This document shows, piece by piece, positions 8,205-17,015 of a DNA stretch of 34,139 nucleotides. Made by a program: the position numbers and the translations under genes. How positions within the stretch are numbered: the first letter of the stretch is position 1; the number at the start of each line of letters is the position of its first letter. Origin of the DNA: an uncultured Clostridia bacterium (lineage in GTDB: Bacteria; Bacillota; Clostridia; Oscillospirales; Ruminococcaceae); assembly GCA_947177735.1 (NCBI GenBank), contig CAMWVP010000016.1:1-34139 (forward strand), read 5' to 3'. Under the pieces are notes generated by a model. It searched no databases. It saw nothing but the letters and a program-made list of their open reading frames with translations, and was not told the DNA's origin.

Positions 8205-10568
8205 TCAAGCTTTGGCAGATTTTGGTGCTGCGGTTTTCTTTGCGGTCTTGCGCTCCTGCCACCAGATCCACAGCGGACCCGCGAGACAGAGCGATGAATA
8301 GAAGCCGACCAGCATACCTATCGCGAGCGGGATAGCAAAGGACATGATCGAAGTAACGCCTCTTGCCGCGCAGACGACAGCTATCGATACCATTGCGGTG
8401 ACGGTCGTCGCCGTAGTGATTATCGAACGCGAGAGGGTCTGGTTGATCGAGAGGTTTACGAGCTCTCTGTCGCTCGTCTTACCGCCGTGCTTCGCGCGGT
8501 TTTCGCGGAGACGGTCGTAGATGATGATCGTATTGTTAATGGAGTAGCCGAGCAGCGTCAGGATAACCGCCATAAAGTTGGAGTCGAGCGCCATGCCCGT
8601 GAACACGTACACCGCGTAGGTGATGATAACGTCATGGAGCAGGCAGCAGATAGCGATAATACCCGCGCTCCAGCCGCCTATCTTCTTGAAACGGAACGCG
8701 ATATAGATGACCAGCAGCACAAACGCGATTATTACCGCGATAAGGCAGGATACAAAGAACTGCGAGCCCGAGGACGCGGAAACGTTGGTGGTATCGATAT
8801 TCTCTATGCCGTTGTCGGGATATGCCTCGGCAAGCTTGTCCGATATGCTCTGTATCATTGCGTCGTCCATTTTCTCATCCTGCGCGAACGACAGCACAAT
8901 CGTGTTAAGATCGCCGGTGAAGCTCGTACCGGTCGTCACGGTCGCGCGGGGAGTGTTGAGAGCCTCAACGGTGGACTTGATGTCGTTGGTGTTCACATCG
9001 CCGCTGTACGAGTATGTCAGCATTGTACCGCCCTTGAAACGGATATCGACGTTCACGCCGATGATGAACGTACAAAGCACGGTCAAAGCGATAACAGCCG
9101 CGGAGATTATAACAAACACCTTTGTTTTGCCGACGAAATCGGCGTCGGTCTTTGCCTTTACGTTGATGTTCTGGACGGTGTCCTTGCCCTTTTCGGTGTC
9201 GCCCGAAAGCTCGGACTTGGAAACGCCGAACAGCGCGGGCTTTCTGAAGCACTTGAACTTGGAGAGCGATACGGTCATAAGCCTTGTTGCCCAGCAAGCC
9301 ATAATGAAGTTCATTATAACGCCCGCGAGCAGTGTGTAGCCGAACGAGTATACCGTACCCTCGGTAGTCGCGCCGAACCATGTGCCGAATACCGCCATAA
9401 GGATAAGCGCAACGATTATTACCGTGAGGTTGGAGTCGAGGATAGCCGTAAAGCCGCGCTGGAAACCGTTCTTGACTGCGCCGTCGATCGTGCGTCCCGC
9501 TTTCAGCTCCTCCTTGATGCGTTCCGCGGAGATAACGTTCGCGTCAACGCCCATACCTATCGACAGGATAATACCCGCGATACCGGGCAGCGTCAGCGAC
9601 GACGCGTTATTGAATCCGAAGAATCCCGTGATAGCCGCGAACATACCCGCGACCTGACCGGCAAGCGCGATGACCGCTACGAAGCCGGGCAGACGGTAGT
9701 AAACTATCATAAATATCGCGATGAGAATGAACGCGATAAGACCCGCGATCGCCATTGCGTCGCGCGCTCCGATACCCAGAATGGGCGAGATAGTCGAGAG
9801 CGTGTCTATCTCGAGCTTAAACGGCAGCGCGCCGCCGTTTATCTTGTTGGCGAGGTCGGAAGCCTCGGAACCGGTAAAGTTGCCCGAAATGAACGCAACG
9901 CCGTCGTTTATCTTATCGTTTACCTTCGGATAGCTTATGCAGGTGTCGTCCATCCAGATAGAGATGATATCGTTCTTAAGGCGCTCGGTCGCGTCCGCGA
10001 AAGCCGTCTTGCCGCTTTCCTTGAGCTCGAGCTTTACGACCTGCTGCTTTTCCTCGCTGTTGTACCATACCGAAGCTCTTTCAACGTCGGCGCCCGTGAG
10101 GACTATCTTTTCGAGGGTCTCTCCGGTCGGCAGCCCGTTTTCGTCGATCTCGTGCTTCTCACGGAAGGTGAGCAGCGCGGTCTCGCCGATCTCGCGCACA
10201 GCCTGCGCGGGGTCAAACGAAGTATCGCTGTTCTGCCACGGGAACTGCACGATGATAGCGTTCGTAGCCGCGTCAACATACACCTCGTAGTCGTTTATGT
10301 TTTTGTTGACCAGACGCGCCTCGATCATCGACTTGGCGCCGTTGAGGTCGTCCTCGGTGATCGCGCTTCCGTAGTCTGCGGGCGGCTTGAACGTAACGTT
10401 TACGCCGCCGCGGATATCAATGCCCCATCTGATGTCGTCAATTCCCCATACCCATGAGGTCTTTATGTCTCCGTAGTAGGTTCGTATTCCCATTGTTGAA
10501 AGCAACGTGAACACCGTGATGATGATAAAGACTATAAAGAACACGGGCTTTGTTATCTTGCTCTTCAA
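8205..10568 (-). CDS. secDF: SecD-SecF fusion, protein translocase subunit SecDF
   Basis: 787 aa. SecD half (GIDIRGGVNVTFKPP...GNFTGSEASDLANKINGGALPFKLE...SIGMGVDANVISAERIKEELKAG) fused to SecF half (VDIRFKGGTMLTYSYSG...LTLLGYSINNTIIIYDRLREN). Confidence 0.96.
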   Translation of the reverse strand: MKSKITKPVFFIVFIIITVFTLLSTMGIRTYYGDIKTSWVWGIDDIRWGIDIRGGVNVTFKPPADYGSAITEDDLNGAKSMIEARLVNKNINDYEVYVDAATNAIIVQFPWQNSDTSFDPAQAVREIGETALLTFREKHEIDENGLPTGETLEKIVLTGADVERASVWYNSEEKQQVVKLELKESGKTAFADATERLKNDIISIWMDDTCISYPKVNDKINDGVAFISGNFTGSEASDLANKINGGALPFKLEIDTLSTISPILGIGARDAMAIAGLIAFILIAIFMIVYYRLPGFVAVIALAGQVAGMFAAITGFFGFNNASSLTLPGIAGIILSIGMGVDANVISAERIKEELKAGRTIDGAVKNGFQRGFTAILDSNLTVIIVALILMAVFGTWFGATTEGTVYSFGYTLLAGVIMNFIMACWATRLMTVSLSKFKCFRKPALFGVSKSELSGDTEKGKDTVQNINVKAKTDADFVGKTKVFVIISAAVIALTVLCTFIIGVNVDIRFKGGTMLTYSYSGDVNTNDIKSTVEALNTPRATVTTGTSFTGDLNTIVLSFAQDEKMDDAMIQSISDKLAEAYPDNGIENIDTTNVSASSGSQFFVSCLIAVIIAFVLLVIYIAFRFKKIGGWSAGIIAICCLLHDVIITYAVYVFTGMALDSNFMAVILTLLGYSINNTIIIYDRLRENRAKHGGKTSDRELVNLSINQTLSRSIITTATTVTAMVSIAVVCAARGVTSIMSFAIPLAIGMLVGFYSSLCLAGPLWIWWQERKTAKKTAAPKSAKA

Positions 10569-10627
10569 AAAACTTTCACTCCGTTTCGGTTATTTTGGAT
10601 TTCACGACAGGCATACCCTGCCATTTT

Positions 10628-10789
10628 ATACTAATCACCGTTAAAATACTTGACAAGATTTGCGGAAAGACTGCGCCTAGCGCGAGGAAAAACAACGCAG
10701 GCGTACTTTATGTACGCCAAGGAGTTTTGACGAAGCAATAGGTGCGGGATTTTCGCAAAGATGTCAAGTTTTTAATGGGTGATTAGTAT
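10628..10789. repeat. Palindromic MITE-like element, copy E1
   Basis: Ends ATACTAATCACC...GGTGATTAGTAT. Arms continue as GTTAAAATACTTGACA / TGTCAAGTTTTTAATG. Core CGCAGGCGTACTTTATGTACGCCAAGGAGTTTTGACGAAG. Confidence 0.85.
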
Positions 10790-10806
10790 TTAATCTACAT
10801 CTATCT

Positions 10807-10835
10807 ATTATAATACAAAAAAGCGAATTAGTCAA
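10807..10835 (-). promoter_or_regulatory. Predicted sigma-A promoter for secDF
   Basis: Minus strand TTGACT-17 nt-TATAAT. Predicted start near 10800, directly before element E1. Confidence 0.7.
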
Positions 10836-10886
10836 GGGCATTTTATACTTTTAATATGTATTTTTTATGAAAATGTACTTTTCCAC

Positions 10887-10915
10887 TTGATTTGTGAGCC
10901 GATATGTGGTAAAAT
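10887..10915 (+). promoter_or_regulatory. Predicted sigma-A promoter for the DUF2339-like gene
   Basis: TTGATT-17 nt-TAAAAT. Predicted start near 10922, essentially the first base of element E2. Confidence 0.65.
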
Positions 10916-10919
10916 TAAA

Positions 10920-11088
10920 CTAGAGCGTGTTCACATTAACGCTCAACGCCCGTCTTTCGGCGGATTTTCCGCATAACTTCGTTGAAAATTCTTGAAGTAC
11001 ATACAGTACATCTGCGAATTTTCGCCTCGTTCTGCGAAAAAATCCGCTACGAAATCCGAACATTTCGGTTAATGTGAACACGCTCTAG
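10920..11088. repeat. Palindromic MITE-like element, copy E2 (core on minus strand)
   Basis: Ends CTAGAGCGTGTTCACATTAAC...GTTAATGTGAACACGCTCTAG. Minus-strand core CGCAGATGTACTGTATGTACTTCAAGAATTTTCAACGAAGTTATGCGGAAAATCCGCCGAAAGACGGGCGTTGAGCG. Confidence 0.88.
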
Positions 11089-11121
11089 GATATTATGGCA
11101 GTCCGCGAAAAAGGAGTTACT

Positions 11122-13134
11122 ATGAACGGTTTCAATAACGATCCAAACAACAATCGGGGCAATCCCGTGCAGCCTGTTCAGCCGCAAAAGGGCGCGGTGT
11201 CGGGCGGCGAGATGTTCGTCGGGATAAACCTGCTCAGCAAGATAGGCGTTGTCTTTATCATAATCGGCATTATCGCGTTCTCGGCGGCGTCCGAGGGAAT
11301 CCTGCACGTCGGGATAAGACTGGCGCTGGTTATAGCGCTGGGTTTCCTTATGCTCGGCGTGGGGGAGCTGTTCTATCGGAAAGGTTCGCACGTATTCGCA
11401 AGCGCGCTCATCTTCGGCGGCGTGGCGGAGCTGTTTATCTGTTCGCTGATCGGCTATCACGGCTTTGATATACTCAGCGAAGGAGCGGCTCTCGGAGTTT
11501 CCGCGGGAGCAGCGGCGATAGGCATACTGCTCTCGGCGAGGTACAAGTCTCAGGGTCTGCTCATCGTGACGGTGATCTCCGCGGCGCTTCCGCTGCTGTT
11601 CATCAATTTCGGCTACGTGGTGTTCTGCATTGCGGCGGTCTATCTGGTCGCCGTGCACGGCGCTGTTGCAGTGCTTGCGAGACATAACGGCTACACTGCC
11701 GCCTTTATGACGGGGATCATTACGGCAATGCTTGAACCGTATATGCTTGGCAGTCCCTCTATGAGCGTTGCCGCTGCCGGCTCGTCGAAGTATGCCATTA
11801 TCGTCAATGTGCTGTGCATTATATGCTGCGCGGTGTGCTACGGCGGAGGGCTGCTGCTCAACGCCGTGCAGGAATTTGGCAGGCTGTCCGTCACCGAGAC
11901 CGTCGAGCTCTGCTTGATAGTGGGGGCGGCTGTAATAGGCGCGGATTTCCCCATCATGTTCAGCATAGGCAGACTGGAGGCGGCTGTGGCGCTGCTTATG
12001 CTGGCGGTGATCTTCATTATTCTGGCGTTGCTTTTCTCGATGCGCTTCGGCGACGACGGCTCGGCGGTGAACGTCCTGTTCAACTTCTTCTTCATCTCGA
12101 CCGTATTGGCGGTTTTTGATTTTCCCTTCGCGCAGTATGTGATATATGTGATACTGCATATATTTGCGGCAGGGGTGCTTATTGCGGGTCTGATATTTGA
12201 GCGCCGCCTGTTCAGGGGCTGGGGATACGCGCTCATAGCTTTATCGGAGATCATCTTCTTCGGCGTGCTGATACTCAATCACGAGATGGGTCAGCGGCTG
12301 TTCGCGATAATCGTCAATCTCATACTCTGGTTCGGTATTATGGCGGTGTTTATCATCAAAGACAAGCACGAGAACAATCTGTTCCGCGCTTACACGCTGG
12401 CGGCGTTTCTCAACGCGGGAATGCTCTGTTCCGACACGATAACACGCTATCTCGTCGACCTGCTCGGCGCGGGCGAGGTCTGGTCGAACCCCGCGGCGAA
12501 GCTGACATTCTCGGCGCTGTTGTGCACCGTGCCGTGGCTGATATTGGGCTTCGTGGTCGGAAGATTCAAGTATATGAAAACATGGGGAATGGTCTCGTCG
12601 TTCATGTTGTACGGCATCGGGCTGATCTGCCTGCTTGTCGCGAACAGCATTGACAGTATGAACCGCGCTATGCTTTCGACGCATAAGCTCGGCATAGCGG
12701 CAGTCATAGTCACGATAGCCGTAAACGTCGCGTCTGTGCTGACGGTGCTTGATATGACCGCGCAGATAAGCAGCCGCGCCCCGAAGTTCACAAAGGCGGT
12801 CGGACTTATCGTTTCGGGCTATGCGCTGCTCACGCTGACGACTATTCTCGGTACCAACAATTACGTGAAATTCACGAGCTATATAATAAGTATACTTTAC
12901 ATCGCAATGGCGGCGGTTTGGATCGTTATCGGCTTTAAGAAGCTGAACGCGCTGCTGAGGAGGTTCGGGCTGGCGTTGGCGCTGCTGTCGTCGGCGAAGC
13001 TGTTCCTGTTTGACTTCTCCAATATCAGCAATATGGGCAGAACGCTGTTGTTCATAGGATTTGGTATCACTTTGCTGTGCATTGCGTTCGGGTATGCGAT
13101 CGCCGAGAAGCGGCTGAAGGACAAGGGATTGTAA
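11122..13134 (+). CDS. DUF2339-like polytopic membrane protein
   Basis: Many TM helices. N-terminal GGEMFVGINLLSKIGVVFIIIGIIAFSAASEG and GVGELFYRKGSHVFASALIFGG resemble DUF2339. SD AAGGAG precedes the ATG at 11122 (track start is 11095). Confidence 0.8.
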   Translation: MNGFNNDPNNNRGNPVQPVQPQKGAVSGGEMFVGINLLSKIGVVFIIIGIIAFSAASEGILHVGIRLALVIALGFLMLGVGELFYRKGSHVFASALIFGGVAELFICSLIGYHGFDILSEGAALGVSAGAAAIGILLSARYKSQGLLIVTVISAALPLLFINFGYVVFCIAAVYLVAVHGAVAVLARHNGYTAAFMTGIITAMLEPYMLGSPSMSVAAAGSSKYAIIVNVLCIICCAVCYGGGLLLNAVQEFGRLSVTETVELCLIVGAAVIGADFPIMFSIGRLEAAVALLMLAVIFIILALLFSMRFGDDGSAVNVLFNFFFISTVLAVFDFPFAQYVIYVILHIFAAGVLIAGLIFERRLFRGWGYALIALSEIIFFGVLILNHEMGQRLFAIIVNLILWFGIMAVFIIKDKHENNLFRAYTLAAFLNAGMLCSDTITRYLVDLLGAGEVWSNPAAKLTFSALLCTVPWLILGFVVGRFKYMKTWGMVSSFMLYGIGLICLLVANSIDSMNRAMLSTHKLGIAAVIVTIAVNVASVLTVLDMTAQISSRAPKFTKAVGLIVSGYALLTLTTILGTNNYVKFTSYIISILYIAMAAVWIVIGFKKLNALLRRFGLALALLSSAKLFLFDFSNISNMGRTLLFIGFGITLLCIAFGYAIAEKRLKDKGL

Positions 13135-13178
13135 CCCGGGGTCAAGTTCGGATTTACCCTAAGTTAAAAGGAGAAAAT

Positions 13179-13976
13179 ATGATCACCGCCGATTTCCACA
13201 CGCATTCATCCTTTTCCTCCGACAGCACCGAGCCGCTGCTTGAAATGGCCGGTGCCGCTGCCGAAAAGGGCTTGAAAACCATCTGTCTCACCGAGCACTT
13301 TGACCCGGACTATCCCGGGGGCGAATTCCTGCTCGACACAGCGGCGTACCGCGCGGAGCTTATGCGCGTCCGTGAGGCGCTTTCCGGGCGCGTCGAGGTA
13401 CTGTTCGGGGTCGAGCTCGGGATAATGGACTACCTCGCGCCCAAGCTCGCCGAATACGCCGGAGAGTGGGATTTCGACTTCATCATCGGTTCGTCACATC
13501 TCGTCGACGGCAAAGACCCGTATTATCCAGAATACTTTGAATCGCTCGGCAGCCGAAACGGTATACTGCGCTACTTCGAGAGCATTCTCGCCAACGTCCG
13601 CGCGTTTGACGGGTACGATGTTTACGGACATCTTGACTATGTGGTGCGCTACTCGCCCGAGAGGAGCTACGAACCTCTCGATTACCGCGAGATGATCGAC
13701 GAGATACTTAAGGCGATAATCGCGCGCGGAAAGGGTATTGAGGTGAACACGGCGGGGGTCGGCAAGATCGGCTATCCCCACCCGAACGCGTTTATACTGC
13801 ATCGCTACAAGGAACTCGGCGGGGAGCTGATCACGGTCGGCTCGGACGCCCACGACCGGACGCGCGTCGCCGCCGATTTCGACAGGGCGCAGGCGGCGCT
13901 TGAAGCGGCGGGTTTTGACTATTACAATGTGTTCCGCGGGAGGAAAGCCGAGTTTGTTAAATTTCAGACAAATTGA
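13179..13976 (+). CDS. PHP-domain histidinol-phosphatase family protein
   Basis: MITADFHTHSSFSSDS, CLTEHFDPDYP, FGVELGIMD, GSSHLVDG, YGHLDYVVRY, EVNTAGV, VGSDAHDRTRVAADF. SD AAAAGGAG. Confidence 0.9.
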   Translation: MITADFHTHSSFSSDSTEPLLEMAGAAAEKGLKTICLTEHFDPDYPGGEFLLDTAAYRAELMRVREALSGRVEVLFGVELGIMDYLAPKLAEYAGEWDFDFIIGSSHLVDGKDPYYPEYFESLGSRNGILRYFESILANVRAFDGYDVYGHLDYVVRYSPERSYEPLDYREMIDEILKAIIARGKGIEVNTAGVGKIGYPHPNAFILHRYKELGGELITVGSDAHDRTRVAADFDRAQAALEAAGFDYYNVFRGRKAEFVKFQTN

Positions 13977-13989
13977 CCCGCTGAAATTT
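13959..13989 (+). terminator. Hairpin overlapping the PHP gene stop
   Basis: AAATTTCAG/CTGAAATTT, 9-bp perfect arms with a 13-nt loop. Confidence 0.4.
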
Positions 13990-14053
13990 CTCCCTTGTAA
14001 CTCAAAATCACTGTTGATTTTCGTGAAAAGTATCTAAAAATTGCCTTAACTAC

Positions 14054-14082
14054 TTGCAAATTTTTAAATAATATGTTAAAAT
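14054..14082 (+). promoter_or_regulatory. Predicted sigma-A promoter of hpf
   Basis: TTGCAA-17 nt-TAAAAT; followed by a small GAGAC/GTCTC hairpin. Confidence 0.6.
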
Positions 14083-14133
14083 AAGTTAAGAGACAAACTG
14101 TCTCACTCTAACAAACGGAAGGAATGAGTTATC

Positions 14134-14652
14134 ATGAAGGTTACCATTACCGCAAAGAAGCTTAATATCTCGCAGTCGTTCACCGACTACGCGGAGAAGA
14201 AGCTCAACGCAAAGCTGGACAGATTTTTCCCCGAGGAGGCGGAGGCGAAGATCACCTTAGCGGAACGCCGCGATCTGATCATTCTCGAGCTTACCGTAAA
14301 ATATAACGGCATGATCTGCCGTGCGGAGCAGACCGCAAAAGACAAGAACGACGCGCTCGACGTGACCATCGACCGCATTATACGTCAGATCAGAAAGCAA
14401 AAGACCAAGATCGAAAAGAACCTGCGCGCGGATGCGTTCGCGGGGCTTGCTCCCGAGGACGAGGAGTCGAGCTACGAGGTCATCAGAGAAAAGACCTTCC
14501 TGCTCCGTCCGATGACCGTGGACGAGGCGATCCTGCAAATGAACCTGCTCGACCACACGTTCTTTATGTTCAAGAACGCCGACACGGGTGCCGTAAACGT
14601 CGTATACAAGCGCGACGAGGGCAACTACGCGGTGCTTGTTCCCGAGGAATGA
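14134..14652 (+). CDS. hpf: Ribosome hibernation promoting factor, long form
   Basis: MKVTITAKKLNISQSFTDYAEKKLNAKLDRFFPEEAEAKITL...; C-terminal dimerisation domain VIREKTFLLRPMTVDEAILQMNLLDHTFFMFKNADTGAVNVVYKRDEGNYAVLVPEE. Confidence 0.95.
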   Translation: MKVTITAKKLNISQSFTDYAEKKLNAKLDRFFPEEAEAKITLAERRDLIILELTVKYNGMICRAEQTAKDKNDALDVTIDRIIRQIRKQKTKIEKNLRADAFAGLAPEDEESSYEVIREKTFLLRPMTVDEAILQMNLLDHTFFMFKNADTGAVNVVYKRDEGNYAVLVPEE

Positions 14653-14694
14653 TCGAATGTTCCCCCGTTCCTAAAGAACGTGCGGTGTAGAAGT

Positions 14695-14735
14695 ATTGCG
14701 GTGTCGAGTGAAAACGCTTGTCACCGCAATTTTCT
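14695..14735 (+). terminator. Intrinsic terminator of hpf
   Basis: ATTGCGGTG/CACCGCAAT stem followed by TTTTCT. Confidence 0.6.
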
Positions 14736-14793
14736 GTGAAACGGCAAAAAAGGCATTGCCTTTAGGAATTGGGGATAGTTGCAAGGAGTGGCT

Positions 14794-15306
14794 ATGACTG
14801 TTTCGGAGAAAAACGCGCTCGGACGGGTGCTGATGATATCGCGCGAGGCGTATAAAGCGATTCCCGCAAACGGCGCGGAAAACCCCGCGGCGCTGCTTGA
14901 CGGGCTGTCGGCGGTCTTGTCGCACGTCAACGACCCGAAAAAGCCGATCGCCAAGCTGCTCGGCAATTTAAAGCGTGATATCAGGCTGAAAAACAAGAAT
15001 TTTTACGGCTCCGTGCAGTTGTATTTTTCCAAGCTCTATCCCGCGCCGGGGTTTGATTTCGACAAGGCGGTGAAGCATATCCCCGCGTTCATTCTCGGCA
15101 ACGATAAGATATGCGCTAAAGTCGTGCAGGGGCAGCGCGACCGCGTTGAAGCGATGTGCGACGCTATGAAGAGCTATCCGGGGTTTCTGTTCGGTGAGTT
15201 CGAGGCGCTTTCCGATAAGCAGTTTTACGATCTGGTTTTCGGGTTTTATCCCAAGATATACGGCGAGGATTTTATCGGGGAGATGAAAGGGTTGTTTGAA
15301 GATTGA
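14794..15306 (+). CDS. Conserved hypothetical protein (170 aa)
   Basis: ORF with SD GCAAGGAG before ATG at 14794; no family recognised. Confidence 0.7.
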   Translation: MTVSEKNALGRVLMISREAYKAIPANGAENPAALLDGLSAVLSHVNDPKKPIAKLLGNLKRDIRLKNKNFYGSVQLYFSKLYPAPGFDFDKAVKHIPAFILGNDKICAKVVQGQRDRVEAMCDAMKSYPGFLFGEFEALSDKQFYDLVFGFYPKIYGEDFIGEMKGLFED

Positions 15307-15332
15307 AACGCTTTGTTGTATATAAGGAGCAC

Positions 15333-15824
15333 ATGATGAAAAAGGCAATGCTTTCTTTGGCGACAGTGTTATTAACATTAAGCCTTACCGCATGTCAAAA
15401 GACCTATGAAACACCCGAGGCTCTGGTCGAGCAGGCTCGGGCGGGTTTTTCCGATAGGGAGACAGAGATCAAATATGCGGGGCGGTGCGACAGAGATACT
15501 TCTGCGCTATTGTGGTTCATTTCTGGCGGTGAAACGGAGGGATATCAGTATATCCCGCTGGAGTGTACCGTTAGGGATGGCGGACTTGTATTTGAACGCA
15601 GCTTTAAGGCGATGGAGCGCGGCGTTGATATTGCAGTAATGCAATGGCGCGATGGTTACAGCTTTCTTATCAATAACGAAAGCTGTCATGTGTTGAAGAT
15701 CACAGACGGTTTGGGAACGCATGAGCTTGCCGTGGACGAATATCCGTACATTTGGTATAACGAAACCCTGCCGTTGGAATATGTGTTCCTGGACGAAAAC
15801 GGAAACGAATTGCGGAGCTTTTAG
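15333..15824 (+). CDS. Small predicted lipoprotein
   Basis: MMKKAMLSLATVLLTLSLTACQKTYE signal with lipobox SLTAC; SD AAGGAG. Confidence 0.75.
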   Translation: MMKKAMLSLATVLLTLSLTACQKTYETPEALVEQARAGFSDRETEIKYAGRCDRDTSALLWFISGGETEGYQYIPLECTVRDGGLVFERSFKAMERGVDIAVMQWRDGYSFLINNESCHVLKITDGLGTHELAVDEYPYIWYNETLPLEYVFLDENGNELRSF

Positions 15825-15837
15825 ATAAGGAGTTAAT

Positions 15838-16680
15838 ATGGCTACAATAATGAACGAAAACGAACGGTTCCATCTGAAGATCAAGAACGACGACGTTGGA
15901 AGATACGTCATTCTCCCGGGCGACCCGGGGCGCGTTCCGAAGATCGCGGAGTATCTGGATAACGCCGTGCAGATCGCGCAGAACCGTGAATACAACATCT
16001 ACACGGGCTATCTGAAAGGCGAAAAGGTGAGCGTATGCTCGACGGGTATCGGAGGGCCGTCAGCGGCTATCGCCGTCGAGGAGCTTATCGACAGCGGCGC
16101 GGATACGTTTATCCGCGTAGGAACGAGCGGCGGTATCGATCTGACGGTGTTCGGCGGCGATCTGATAATCGCCGAGGCGGCTATCCGCGCGGAGGGCACG
16201 AGCTACTAGTATCTGCCGCAGGGCTATCCGTCGATCGCGGACTTTGAGGTAACTACCGCGCTTGTACAAGCGGCAAAGGAGCTTTCGGGAAACGAGCCGG
16301 GGCAGAAATATCACGTCGGCGTGGTTCACTCGAAAGACAGCTTCTACGGCGAGGTGAACCCCGACGGTTCCGCCGTCGGCGAGAACATCAAGTCGCGCTG
16401 GGAGAGCTATGCTAAGTGCGGCTGCCTTACCTCGGAAATGGAGTGCGCGGCGATCTACGCGGTAGGCTTGGTGAGGAGCGTGTTCCCGAAGAAGATACGC
16501 TGCGGCGGCGTGCTGACGGCGCTCTGGAACGCCGAGCGCTCCAAGCGGAATATGCCCGACACCATCACCAATGATTCCACGCGCGGCATAAAGTGCGCTG
16601 TAAGAGCGGTCGAGCTGCTTATCGAACAGGACAAGGCGGCGTACAACGAGTTTATGGACAAGATACACGACGGCAGATGA
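15838..16680 (+). pseudogene. udp: Uridine phosphorylase interrupted by an in-frame TAG at 16207-16209
   Basis: First part ...[18 protein letters not shown]...[34 protein letters not shown]...EGTSY*. The same frame continues without other stops as YLPQGYPSIADFEVTTALVQAAKEL...HSKDSFYGEV...SEMECAAIYAVG to 16680. Confidence 0.88.
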
Positions 16681-17015
16681 CCGCGTTTCGCATAAAAGAA
16701 TATGCGTTCCTTTTCACAAAATATACAATATCTTGTGCCAATATAACCAAAATACAGTGCCGTTCTTTGTGTGATATGCCAAAAATTCCGCTCTGTCATT
16801 AGTGTTGAGGCAAATATGGGTGATTTTTTGTGCAATATGACAATCAACCCCGTGGAATTTACAGGGAAATTTGTAAACGTTAGTGAAAGTATATAAACAG
16901 ACCAAAAAATATTTGTTAGTTTAGGCTCTTTATTTTTTTGTTCGGTTTTGGTATTATATTATTAGCGAAATATTAACTAATATTTTTGTTACATTTTTGT
17001 AGGAGGTAATATATA

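Noticed and set aside
10660-10741. Short peptides such as VLYVRQG(V/A)LT shared between ORFs at 10550-10741 and 27528-28001
   Set aside because: The similarity comes from the shared nucleotide core of repeat elements E1 and E3, not from conserved coding sequence.
16207-16209. TAG as a reassigned sense codon
   Set aside because: TAG is used as a normal terminator by other genes in the window (e.g. ends at 15824 and 22436), and no suppressor tRNA is visible here. A simple nonsense mutation or sequence error is more likely.
16871-16884. cre-like site TTGTAAACGTTAGT upstream of the ABC ATPase
   Set aside because: Near-match to the CcpA consensus but imperfect in the last positions, and such matches occur by chance in AT-rich leaders. 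Not strong enough to call.
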